Shown: positions 36,329 through 47,164 of the stretch, one piece after another
How the letters are laid out: every line of letters starts with the position of its first letter
Position numbering within the stretch: the stretch's first letter is position 1
NCBI GenBank assembly: GCA_030704615.1
Contig: CM060733.1
Span: 4,774,001-4,838,000 of the forward strand
From: Takakia lepidozioides
Taxonomy: Eukaryota > Streptophyta > Takakiopsida > Takakiales > Takakiaceae
Direction of reading: 5' to 3'
Length of the DNA stretch: 64,000 nt
Program-made: the position numbers and the translations under genes
The notes under the pieces: model-generated
The model's database searches: none
What the model was told of the DNA's origin: nothing
What the model saw: only the letters and a program-made list of their open reading frames with translations

Positions 36329-36939
36329 TGAATGCGCCAATGACATGAAAGGCTGGAGTTGAGTAGTTGCATGGTTGAACATTAAAAATGTGGGTAAGGG
36401 TCACATCAAAGAAAATTGTCTCTCTAGAACCAGGGTAACAACCCTATTTTAAGTAATTCCGGACTTTTGGCTTAAATCTGGACCAAACTTAATATATAAC
36501 ATAATTAAAATTAATTCAGGTATTAATAAAAAATATCGTGGAATATTGAGTCATTTAACTTGTGATAATCCCATTCATGTAACATCAAATGGTAAGTCGA
36601 ATGACGTACTGTACATCAGAAAATTATAAAGATAAGATCGATTTGAATGAAGTTATTAATAAATTGATAGATGTATGACATAAACAGATGATTCAAGAAG
36701 ATAATATACAAATGAAAAGTAAACATCCATACCATGCTTAGATTATAGTAGTACCATGAACCAATGTATTGCAAGTTTTCAATTGATGGATTAAAACGTT
36801 GAATGGAATAAGGTTGGATTTCAATGAAACATGTGAATTATGTTTCAAAATATTTAGGGATGATTCCGATGTTCATATGACAACCAAATATTGTGGAAGA
36901 GTGTCATGTAGATTTAGCTATAAAGTCATTGAACCAAGC

Positions 36940-37620
36940 TGGAATTAGGTTTTAGGTTATAGAGTTTGCTAAGGTATATTGAAACATAGTACTTGGTATG
37001 AATGGAAAAGAAAATATGGGAAAGTGTACAGATGACTTGGCACCTATGAAAATTTGTTACTGAAATATCCCAACCACAGATTGTATCCAAATTTCTATGA
37101 GGAATGTGAATCAAACAGTGGAGTTTGGTTTAGGGTTTAGGGTTTTAGAAAACTGTAAATGGACAAACATTATGGAGTTTGAGTCTTTACCCATACGTAG
37201 AACAATTCATGAAATATTATCCCCACCACTTCGACCATACCCAAAATTGGAAGTAATAAATAAATAAGCATCAAACATTGAAATTAGGTTTTAGGGTATA
37301 GAGTTTGCGAGGGTACTAACCATAATACTTGATATGAATGGAAAAGAAAATATTGGGAAGGGTACAGATGACTTGTCACCTATGATTTAGGGTTTAGGGA
37401 ATAAAATTTCCCAACCATAGATTGTATCTAATCTATGAAGAATGCGCATCAAACAATGGAGTTACGTTTAAGGGCTTAGGGTTTAGGGTTTAGAGAACTA
37501 TAAATGGACAAACAATTATGGAATGTGAGTAAAAAAATGACAGAAATCTGGGAAAGTGTACAAGTGATTTGTCACCTAAGAAATTAGACTTGAATGAAAT
37601 AGCCCAAGGGCCATTCTATT
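36940..37620. repeat. AT-rich tandem repeat, unit about 340 bp, with TTTAGGG motifs
   Basis: Two and a partial third unit. Shared landmarks are ATAGAGTTTGC, GAATGGAAAAGAAAATAT, GTACAGATGACTTG and AAATGGACAAACA. Short runs of the plant telomere heptamer (GGTTTAGGGTTTAGGGTTT) lie near 37125-37145 and 37470-37492, at the same place in each unit, so they are part of the repeat. Confidence 0.75.
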
Positions 37621-38239
37621 ATGCCCAACCTTGTAACCCTTGAAGAATGCGCATCAAACATTCGAATTATGTTTAGGGTATATGGTTTAAGATGAGGACA
37701 ATGTAAGGACTGAAGGCCCCAGAAGTATTGTCTTTAGAATGTCCTAATAAGATTAACAGACCCAAGATAAATTGACCTGAGATGACACGGAATAACGGGT
37801 GGCAAAACGAGGTTCAGGACTGATTAGTGACGAAGAAAATTGAGAAGAATCTTTAAGATAGTCCGAAAAGGCAGTAAATGAAATGTAACTCTGTACTTGA
37901 AGCCAGACTTACAGAAAACTACTAACGAGTAATGGGAGAAGATGCACAAGATTCAGAAGCAGTAAACCGCGAGAAAGCTTGTCCATTGAAGCAACAACTT
38001 TCACAAATTGCCAGTTTATACTCAGGACATTTTTTAGACCAATCATATTGAGCCCAACAATACGTCCATGTGGACCGAGAATGAAGGAGATGGGCGAATC
38101 TGTTGAGGAGAAGACACAGAGATGAGGTCCGGAAAAAAGCTGGTGGCTGGCAAAGAAGGCAGATTAATATTTGAAGACGTGAAGAGAAACAAATGGAGAG
38201 TGGAGGTAAAACATTAGTTTTATTCTTGAAAACATGCCG

Positions 38240-39935
38240 AGGAGTGAACCTCCACAATATGTTCTCCGCCCAAGGTTGCATTGTCTTCATTGTCTGACTG
38301 TTGATTGGCCTCATCCAAATTTGCTCGTGCTTTCTCCGCCTCCACCGCGGTAATTTTCTTAGAGCTATTACGTGTCGTGTTTTTTCTGGCGGACATTGTC
38401 CAAACAACAGAGTTAATGTGAATCCACTGAAGGGGATCATCTGGATTGAACTCCCAAACTTTGGACCAACAAGTTTAGTACCTGTCCAAATCAGAAGGGC
38501 TACCTCCTTTCTTGGGTCTCCACCATTCGACGTGAACCTTCTTAAAATTCCTGGATCCTCTTTCGCGGACCACATCCGATATTGCCATCCCCATCCAAAC
38601 TGAAAACGTCACAGTATCTGCTGGTCGAACCAAGACGAAGAATCCGTTCTCAATGTCCTTGAACGGATTTAGAGGTTGCTTCGGTCTATCACACCGGGGG
38701 CCAAAATACGGCTCCATGACTTCATCTTCTTCCGACAGATCATCCTCTGCAGGTGTATGGATTCCGGCTCTGTGGTGGTTGATAGCCCACTTGGTTGAGG
38801 GCCAAAAACCCTCTTTAAGCGCGATTGAATGTCGTGATTAGAATGGGAAGATCAAGTTCTGCAAGGATTGCTTCCCAGTATTGATCATACTGTATCATGA
38901 TGTCACGATAATGATCGTCAAGCAACATCCCCTTCTTCCATAACTCCCTGTATTTTTTAATTCCAGTTTTGATAAAAGACTGTTTATCAAATGAGTCATC
39001 TCCCACATCCCAAATTGGTGTTTTTTTTACAGCCCTGGGTTAAACTGCAACAGGCAACTTTGGAGATCCATCGGGATTCGACTTCCACATCTTCACCGCA
39101 CTTTTTTTGGGGAGCCACTCAGAATCAGTAACAAACTTCTTAAACTTCATGACAGGCCAACCATCTTCATCTACATAGAATCGAAATACATGCATTTTTG
39201 TTTGTCCAACTAAAGCCTCTTTTCCATCGAGAATGCAACCGTCCACATACGCCTTGAAATCTGGCACCTCTTGAATGATTTGAGGAATAAATTGTAGATC
39301 TTGAGAGATCATAAAAAACCGCATAAGATCGGAGAGAACGTAGGTGTTGTTTTGCTTTAGCTTCTTCGATAAATAACTGAAGAATCCGTCGATGTCCTCA
39401 TGGGTATGGCCAACCATTGAAATCCCATCTGAATCTCCTCAAACACTCCTCTCGCAGTTAGGAGCGATAGAAAAGCCAGCATCCACCTGTTTTTGTTTTC
39501 CTTTACGCAGTTGTCCAACTGCAGGTAAAGTCTTCGCGGAAGTGGGACATTTCTTTTTTTCTTCTCCTTATCGCCGAAAGGTTTCAGGACGTCGAGACAC
39601 TTCGATTTACCCTTCATGAGAGATTCGAAAAAAGAATTCTGAGGTGGGTGGTCAAAGATGTTACGACTTTCGCGGCAAGAGGGCTTCTCTAGTTGGTGGA
39701 GGCATCTTGCTAGAGAGCCAATCATGAAGTTCGGGTCTCCCGGCCAGAAGTCCAGAGAGTACTGTCCGTAGGCTCCGTCCCCGTGGCCGTGGGTGACCAT
39801 GCCGGTTAGCGATATTGGAAGCTAACCTAAGCCGGAGACCATCTTGTTCGTCGTCTACAACCTTGGAATAGCTGTATCCGATGATCCATCTTGTCATGAA
39901 TGATGCAGAGGAACTCGGACGGCATCATAGCTTAC
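38240..39935 (-). pseudogene. Decayed gene with DUF7869-like core
   Basis: Minus-strand pieces, in order: an IIHDKMDH segment near 39910-39880, VTHGHGDGAYGQYSLDFWPG near 39795-39740, RRLYLQLDNCVKENKNRW near 39535-39480, VGHTHEDIDGFFSYL near 39415-39370, and a C-terminal basic stretch with WEFNPDDPLQW near 38455-38420. This order (HDKMDH, THGHGD, LDN-x-x-x-ENKNR, VGHTHEDID) is that of the widespread DUF7869 family, found as many copies in plants and animals and often suspected to be transposon-derived. Lesions are a frame change near 39860, a one-base frameshift near 39417 just before VGHTHED, and an in-frame TAA at 39040-39042, with coding character continuing on both sides. The family is recognised from memory; biochemical activity is not known to me. 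Confidence 0.65.
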
Positions 39936-41068
39936 TCATTCCTCCAGCTGTGATAGAGTCTCCTGCAAGACTCCTGAAGCCTGAGGTGCTTATCAAGTGC
40001 TTTCTTGTGTGAGGCCTGCTCATCGTTACGTTTGACCGACTTCTTGATTAGGTCTTTGAGCATCTCATAGTCTGTGCATTTGCAAACGCTACCATCTTTT
40101 CAACCTCGACATTGGGAAAAATCCGTTGTCTGATCTGCTAACGGCTGCCTGGGAGATAGGCTTCAACCCACATATTTTTATTCGCCTGCAAGACAGGCAG
40201 GGGGAAAACCTCGCGCGATCACCTGAGCTTTATAGAGAGAGGTCTGATACATTGCGTGGAAGCAAAACAGGGAGTCCCAAAAATATAGAATCGGAAAGTG
40301 GTAAAAAGAAGAACTGACCTCATTACACTCCTCACGAATTTTTTTCCAGTTCAGTTCAGGTCGCAGAACTCGAAGAGTATCTCTCCTTCCGTCTCCAATA
40401 CACCGGGTCTTATGAGCCGAAAAGAGCGGGAATTTCCGTTTAAATAAAATCGCATTACGTTTCCTTCAGCTTGACGAGTTTGGTGGACGGGCCGTTTTAA
40501 CTCCGGATTCCCGTTCCAACGATGTAACCACACCCTCTTCTGCTCTTTTGTGTAGTTTTTTGTATTCCATGTAGGTTGAACGACCGATTCCGTGAATTGT
40601 CCACCAAGCTATCTATCTCAACACATCAACACCCTCAAGGTTATGTAGGCCTTTGTCGAAACACCCCGTCGATTTCGATGAAGTCTTTTGGGAACATCAA
40701 AACCGAGCTCTCTCCGTTCGTCGTAAGAGGATCCCCAATAAGCGGTCGGGTAGCGAGTGTTTTTTCTCCAGTCGAATATTTGGCAACACTGTAAATTGCA
40801 ACATTGTTTGCTGCTGATTTCTCGAACAACCTGCAGAGAGAGGCGAGTATTTGTCTTTTTGGAATCGTCTTTTTCGGATCTTTTTTTGGTCTGTTGAAAT
40901 GCCGGTATGTTGCTTTTTTCGCACCTTTCTCGTTGTGACCAATATCTGTTTGTTCCCGGCTATTGATGAAACTATGAAGCTCATGTGACAATGTCCGACC
41001 ACTATCAATCAACCGAGTCTACGTCAATGGCCAGTTCACGAGACACATGAGATTGGCCGAACCGCCAT

Positions 41069-41578
41069 TCAAAAATTGTACGGGAGATGCCTCCATCTCG
41101 GGAAAACTCTCTGAAGAAGCACTTGCTCCAAGCAGTGGCCTTCCACTGCCTCAAGTAATCCTTCTAGAGTGTCCTTGGGCATGGTCATGGTAATTTTGTA
41201 ATGATGAAGTTGTTTCTCCAGCACCTTGTTTGCACGAGCTTCAATCTGCAGGGGTATATAAGCATGGGTTAGAGTCCATGCGTGGGAAGATATTCTCAAA
41301 ATTTCAAGCAAAGAAAGTCCTAAAAACTACCTGGCTCCAGTAGGTGGCTTTGTGCAACCATGTATCGAGAACTTGGTCGTTGCAGGGTTTGATGTGCCCA
41401 GTGTTCTCATCTCTTTTACCCCTAGAGAAGCAGTAGGTATCCTTGACGGTTGGGTCGGAATTCCCAATCTCCAACCATTTCACTTTCTGGTCTGCTTCTT
41501 CCGCTGCAGTTGACAACTGGTGAAGCTTTTCTTGTGTCATCTCCGGTTTGGTGTTATTGTTCCAGTGGATCCTCACCT
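41069..41578 (-). pseudogene. Probable upstream exons of the DUF7869-like gene
   Basis: Two minus-strand exons joined by a clean GT-AG intron: 41578-41331 (RIHWNNN to TYWSQ, with a CFSRG motif) and 41245-41069 (IEARANKVLEKQLHHYK onward). They point the same way as the DUF7869-like block 1.1 kb downstream. Between them, 39.95-41.07 kb has scattered open frames (for example 41012-40641, a Lys-rich segment) but no clear domain. Whether they belong to the same gene is inference. Confidence 0.4.
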
Positions 41579-42780
41579 GGTTAAGGAACTCGAGACCAAA
41601 ATCAGGGTCAGTTATTGAGGAGCAGAATGACAGAAGAGAAACCCAGATGAAGTGGAGAGGCTCTCAATATTGAAAGGAGTACAAAGGGAAGAATGAACGT
41701 AAAACAGACAGTCCTGAAGATCAGCGAGCCAGAGCAACTGAGAGGGAAAAAATGGCATGCGTGCACAGGGCAGGCTCGTATACGGATTGTCAAACAGTAC
41801 AAGGTCAACGTGTTCACATTACAATTGTTCGTTTGGAGTGTCATGGATCGACAAATTGTCGCACTGGATATGCTCTTTCGTGTAATCTTGTGGCTATTAT
41901 GTGTCCTCCAGAGCATAAATTCAAGTAGGAGTCTGAAATCCTCCGAACATTAATGGGTCCATAAGTTATTGCGGCCAATGCGAATAACTAACTGATTCGA
42001 GATCTGGAATTTGACATCCAAAGCACCAGAGAAGCAGCAAATCCAATGTTGAATTAATGATACAAGATAAGGAATAGTCGGCGACGAAAGTGGCCGCCTC
42101 TTAAGGCCATTGTGATGAGCCAGTGGCCATCTATGGCAAGGTGACATTAAGTAGCGGCAATGAACGTGGGGCCGTAGATGAGGTGTAGGTAGAGAAAACA
42201 TGAGACCGATCAAATCCTAGATGCGCGTCCCGACACCTCATTATTGAACCTATGAATAATATTTTATCATTGGAAGAAATAAGAGCCTTCGCGGATGAAA
42301 CAGACGTATACTGGATGAGATGACTGCCCTAGTCGATGATTCAACTCCCCTCATGGATGAGCGCCATCACAGGAACCCGCAATAATTCCAGGGTGTTCAC
42401 TTTATGAAGGCGTCAGATTGCCGTGCCGTAACGCTCTGGACAAACTAGTGGAGTCCATTCATTACTGACAATCATGTCACATCATTGATTGTACCTGCAT
42501 AAATTTAGGGGTCGTCAGCGAATCGTTGGGAAACATCCCGCCTTTCATTCATCCATGCATTGAGGCCACAAACCGTAGGATGCGACATAACGCCGACGGT
42601 TGAGATCACAGGTGGTAAGGCATATAAGGAGGAGTGACCGAAAGGAGTCTCCTTTTGCATTCATTTGATACACGCGGAAGCCCTGTTCAATTTTGGACTC
42701 AAGGAAGAGGTGCGAGAGAGAGCGGCTGAGCGAGAGAGGCAGAGATGTGCAGATAGGACATGTTCATGACCGGTTGAGTG
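41579..42780. other. Gene-free stretch before retroelement copy A
   Basis: No coding similarity. A TATA-like CATATAAGG lies near 42619 and purine-rich leader-like sequence near 42700-42745, so part of this could be the element's degraded 5' LTR and leader. It does not match the sequence after 50268, and no tRNA primer site was found. Confidence 0.35.
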
Positions 42781-42799
42781 TCAGTTTGTCAGCACGGAG

Positions 42800-44310
42800 G
42801 TGCCACTAGTTGCTGGGGAAAGTGCCGGTATGAGCACTAGCGATACTAGCGGGTATACGAGACGAGGTGTGCGGTTTAGGCCACCTTCACCTCCTGTGTC
42901 TTCTACGGAAGGTTCTAATTCGGATTGTGAATCAGGAGGACTCGCACCGGCGGTGCAAGTTGTTTCCTTGCCATTGTTGTGGGACACAATGGAGGAGATG
43001 TATGGAGCCACCAAGGGGCCACGAAGGTACTCTGGGGCGGTGGGCACCATCGAGTTGGATGACTTTATCCAAGAGTTTGATAGTTGGTGTGACTTGCAGC
43101 AAATGCGCAATCCACAATTGTTTACGCCTTTTTATGGCATGGAAGGGGCTGTTTCAGCACCTTGAGGGACCGCCCATGGATGATTACCATGAGTTTAGGC
43201 GGGGGCACGATGCTGAGATCAAGGAGTGGAGGATGTACTGGTCACCCGACTATGTCTCCATCATTAGAGGCACTAGAGGCACAAGAGCAGCAGCTACACC
43301 GGCAGCTGCACCAGTAGCAGCAGCTTCCACGAGCAGTAGTGGGACTAGTGGTACAGCAACTACGACGTCCACCCAAGCTACTGTTGCACCAGCACCATGT
43401 GGCCATGCCTGCCTTCAACCCTGTTGTGGAGTTCTTCGAAGAGTTGAGAAGGAACTACCAAGGGGTGAGGACAGAGAAGTTGAGGAGCTTGCAAGAGTTC
43501 CAACGGAAGCCTACTGAGAGTTTGAGGGAGGCTTTCACTCGCATAAGGCGCTTGATAAATGTAACCCAAGGGGTTACGGAGGCTCAGGCAGTCCAATTCT
43601 GGTACGGGATATTGGACAAGGAGCTGAGGAGAAGGGTGCGGGATGCAACTCTCTTACAAGCGGTCCAACCCACCTTAGCAAATGTGTTTTTGCTGGCAGA
43701 GTGGATAGAGCTCAACATGGTGGAGGAACGAGTGGACATGGTGGGATTTGCTAAGGAGGCACCACGGGGTAGTGGTGCTCCTAGCCAGCCACGACCTCAA
43801 CGTGCTCAAGGCAACAAAGGGGCTCAGGTGAAGCCCAGGGAAGGGCAGAGAGGACCTCAGATATAGGGGTCTCTCCCTTCATTTGCTAGCCAACAACGGG
43901 CGGATGTGGTGTGCTGGACATGTGGAGGACCCCATGTCAAGAAGGATTGCCCAGAGGGAGGCAATGGTGTGGCACCGGCACAGCCTGCACAGTTGGAGTG
44001 TGGGCATTGTGGCAAGTACGGGCATGGAGAGGCCCAGTGCTATGGTTTGCATCCTGAGTTGTGCCCAGGCCAGTTCCAAGGGAACAATGGTGGCCGGGGG
44101 CGAGGTGGAGCAGCCCAGAGAGGACGAGGTGGCCAGGCACGAGGTGCATGCCAAAGGCAAGCTCAACATGGCCACAGCTCAGGTGGTACCGGCTCCAAGG
44201 CCGGATGGTCCACCCCTGCTCCTGAGGGAGTAGACATAGGAGGCATGGGATTCATGTGCGGGGCAGCACTACCACTACCACTATGGGTGGGGCACCACTA
44301 CCACTGGTGA
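42800..44310 (+). pseudogene. gag with two CCHC knuckles
   Basis: The capsid-like part spans three frames: 42800 to about 43160, then about 43160-43390, then 43390 onward. The conserved gag block includes RTEKLRSLQEFQRKPTESL, FTRIRRLINV and VQFWYGILDKELRR (about 43470-43630). After an in-frame TAG at 43864-43866 the same frame gives two zinc knuckles. The first is CWTCGGPHVKKDC, one residue short of the usual spacing before His; the second, CGHCGKYGHGEAQC, is canonical CX2CX4HX4C. A Gly/Arg-rich RGRGG tail follows, suited to RNA binding. A short CCACTAC-rich repeat at about 44264-44360 disrupts the end. Confidence 0.82.
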
Positions 44311-44356
44311 GGGGTGCCACAACCACTACCACTGTGGGTGGGGCAGCACTACCACT

Positions 44357-45303
44357 GTGCAAGTGGAGTCAGCAGCGGCAGTGACTCGAGGAGCGGCACG
44401 AATTCTTGAGCCACGGGGTGTAGAGGTGGAGGTGGATCCACAACGTGGGGAGGCAAGCCGTCAGGCCAGGCTTCCTCAGTCATTCACATTGGCGGAGACA
44501 GTGTCGACGCCATCCATGGCACCTAGTTCTCGCCCGATTGTTACCGAGGCGGAGATTACTATGCCATTGGGGAGAGCTACACGGGCAGCACCACTACCTA
44601 GTGTTGCTAAGGCTACGACAGCTAGTGTGCTGCTGGGGGCGGCCACATCTGTGTGTCAGGCTCCATTGTTCTCGGCTACCATGATTGCGACGCCGGGGGC
44701 AAGACTAGCTAAGGTGTTCAGGCTGGCAACGACGCTCTGTGAGAGTGGGGTGGTTACTTCATCTTTTGCGGAGATAGTGGGAGGTGTAGTGCCGGAGGGA
44801 TTCTCGGATGTGAGGGTCAAGACTGCCACGGCGGCGCCATGGCAAGCTGCAGCTGCCAGGTTGATGGAGCTGCCAGCTAGGCCAGCCATTGAGCGCGCCA
44901 TGGTGACACCTGGAGTTGTCATGTTAGACAACCAGGATGACATTTTCTGTTTGAGTGGACCGGCAGGCAAGAGGTACCGGCCACTGCGGGTCTTGTTGGA
45001 CTCGGGAGTTCAGCCATGATGCTGGGCAGAGCTGTTATTGCGGGCTTGGGCCTCACGGAGGCGGATATGGAGCCGTGCCCTTTCCAGATACAGACATCTC
45101 TGGGAGGATCAGAGCAGGCTCGGGGCATGACACTGCGTGAGCTGGCTATCAGACTACAGCCGGATCATCCTACAGATGGCTCAGTGATGAGAGCCAAGGC
45201 CATTGTGACAGACGCGGTCTCGTACGATGTCCTTGTTGGTGGGGGCAGTGTTGTACCCCATGGGCTTCACCCTGGATTTTTGGGAGAAGTCAGCTTCCTA
45301 TAG
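44357..45303 (+). pseudogene. Retroelement aspartic protease region
   Basis: An Ala/Thr-rich linker leads to the active-site triplet DSG in LRVLLDSG at about 44990-45010. The frame then breaks by one base, and coding continues as MMLGRAVIAGLGL to SYDVLVGG up to about 45240. This is the shape of a pepsin-like retroviral-type protease of about 100 residues (DSG, then ILG-like LVGG), needed to cut the gag-pol product. Another one-base shift near 45240 moves into the methyltransferase frame. Confidence 0.7.
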
Positions 45304-45689
45304 GCCTGGATGGCAGTCAGGGGAGGGCCGGCGTTTGCAGCTCCCTGTGACGTTCATAGGAGGAGTTGCGGTTGCCCAACGAAGCAAGATGCCGACACTG
45401 GCAGCATTCACAGCTGCAGTGAGTTGGCCTGGAGAGTTGCTTGAGGGCAACGCTCATTCAGAGGATGTGTCACCTCCGGGAGAGCAGGATGACATGTATG
45501 GTATGGCGGAGTTGCCTGCCATGGTTGCTCACACTCCATTGTGGGGCTCGAGCAAGGATTTGCAGCGGGTTGCAGATCGACATGTGCAACAAGCCTGGGA
45601 AGAGGCTTTTATACCGTCAGGAAAGGATGACAGTGCGGGGATTGCACCAGGACCACCTCAGTTGTCACCATTGGACACCACACCGATCG

Positions 45690-46960
45690 TGTGGCAGTGT
45701 CCAAATGAAGGCATTTGCCTTCTGGACTTGTTTGGCGGGATCAGCACCGGATTGGCTGTTGTTCTACATGTAGGTATACGAGTTCGGCATTACTTGTATG
45801 TGGAGAGGGATGAGACTGCACGACGCATCGCACTCCGTCATGTTGCTCAGTTGGTGGAGCACTACCCTGAGTTGTTGCCGGTGTCTGCGGTTCGTGGATA
45901 TCAGCAGGCCTTGCCAGCAGACATTTCTTTGCTGGGGGCGCAAGATTTAGAGCGGGTTGGCTCCATTGATTTGGTAGTGGCAGGTTGGCCCTGCCAAGGG
46001 CATTCATCAGCCGGGCATGGCAATGGATTGCGAGACTCGAGGTCGGGTCTGTTTTGGGAGATGGTGCGGGTTTTGCGCCACTTACAGCTTCATTAAGGTG
46101 TATCTCCAGCATACATCTTGGAGAATGTGCCACTGATGGGCGATTCTCAGGCCAGGATGATGGCCAGTGTGCATCAAGTCTGGTCATGGCTTGGGTCAGC
46201 AGTGTTGCTGGATGCAGCTGCAGTGGGGTCACGGGCTCATCGTCCACGGTTATGGTGGACTAACTTGATGCCACCCGCACTGCTCAAGCGTGCATTTGAT
46301 GGGGTGCAACGGCCAATACACCTCACAGTGGATAGCATTTTGGACACAGGCAGGCAGTATCAACGTGTGAGACACGATGACCGTTCGCCTTTGGCAGTGG
46401 TCAACAAGGTGGGTCAACCACGAGCAGAACTACCTACACTGCTCAGCTCCCCAGGATTGCATGTTTTCCGGGATAGTGGACCTGGCCTCCTGTGGATGCT
46501 CAGTTGCAGCAGTTAGTGGAGCCTAATGTTGACGAGCGAGAGCGGGCTATGGGTTTTTCCACTGGGACCACGGCGGTGCCTTCTCTTTCTGAGGCATCAC
46601 GTCGTCAGGTATTGGGGCAAGCAATGGATCTAAATTGCTTGACCTGGATTATCAGCTTGGCTATGGCTGAGCAACGTAGAGTGCGGAGTGCACTTCCCTT
46701 GACGGTCTCTCTGCCTACCGAGACGGTACAGGCAGTGAGTGGGGGCGAGCCGGTAAGGACCACGGGGTGTAGACATCCATGGCACATGTGGGAGGTGCTC
46801 GAGGTTCAGAGGGAGTTGGCAGCCAAGGCGGCTGTGATGGCTGAGGTTAGGGATTCTTCTCGGGTTGAGGAGGTCCTCAAGGATGAGATGATGGGGCAGG
46901 ATGAGGCCTTGTCATTGACTGAGCAGGCAGGGAGTACTGCTCAAGAGGTTGCGGCATAGC
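45690..46960 (+). pseudogene. Cytosine-5 DNA methyltransferase domain within pol
   Basis: Motifs in canonical order: motif I LLDLFGGISTG (45719-45751, SAM binding), motif IV AGWPCQGHS (catalytic Cys codon 45992-45994), an in-frame TAA at 46094-46096, motif VI YILENVPLMGD (Glu-Asn-Val, near 46112-46144), motif VIII AHRPRLWW (near 46235-46258), a spacer serving as target-recognition region, a frameshift near 46490, and the C-terminal block ERERAMGFSTGTT to LGQAMDLNCLTW (46530-46650), matching motifs IX-X. The enzyme would transfer a methyl group from SAM to carbon 5 of cytosine. The PCQ form resembles bacterial, MET1 and plant retroelement enzymes rather than the PCN of DNMT3/DRM. Coding then runs to a TAG at 46957. 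Copy B has TAA at the same codon, so this may be a real end of the upstream open frame. Domain assignment is firm; this copy is broken. Confidence 0.92.
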
Positions 46961-47164
46961 AACCACGAGACGCGTCTCCTACCTCTAAGTCTGCTGGACT
47001 TAAGGTTGCAGTTACGGAGGATAATTGGGAGCCTGACATTGGACCCATTGTCGCTGGAGGAGAGAGATGACGTATACGGCGGTTCTTGAGGGCTTACAGA
47101 GAATTGCTTTGCCTTCAGTTTGAAGGATTTGGGAGCACTGAAGGGTTAGGAGATTTGTATTGAG

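Noticed and set aside
37922-38575. 217-residue minus-strand open frame
   Set aside because: The neighbouring frame gives the DUF7869-type C-terminus (WEFNPDDPLQW), so this one is a shadow.
42108-42780. 5' LTR of copy A beginning at TGTGATGAGCC
   Set aside because: Only the first eight bases resemble the presumed 3' LTR start at 50268. The following sequence does not match and no primer-binding site is seen.
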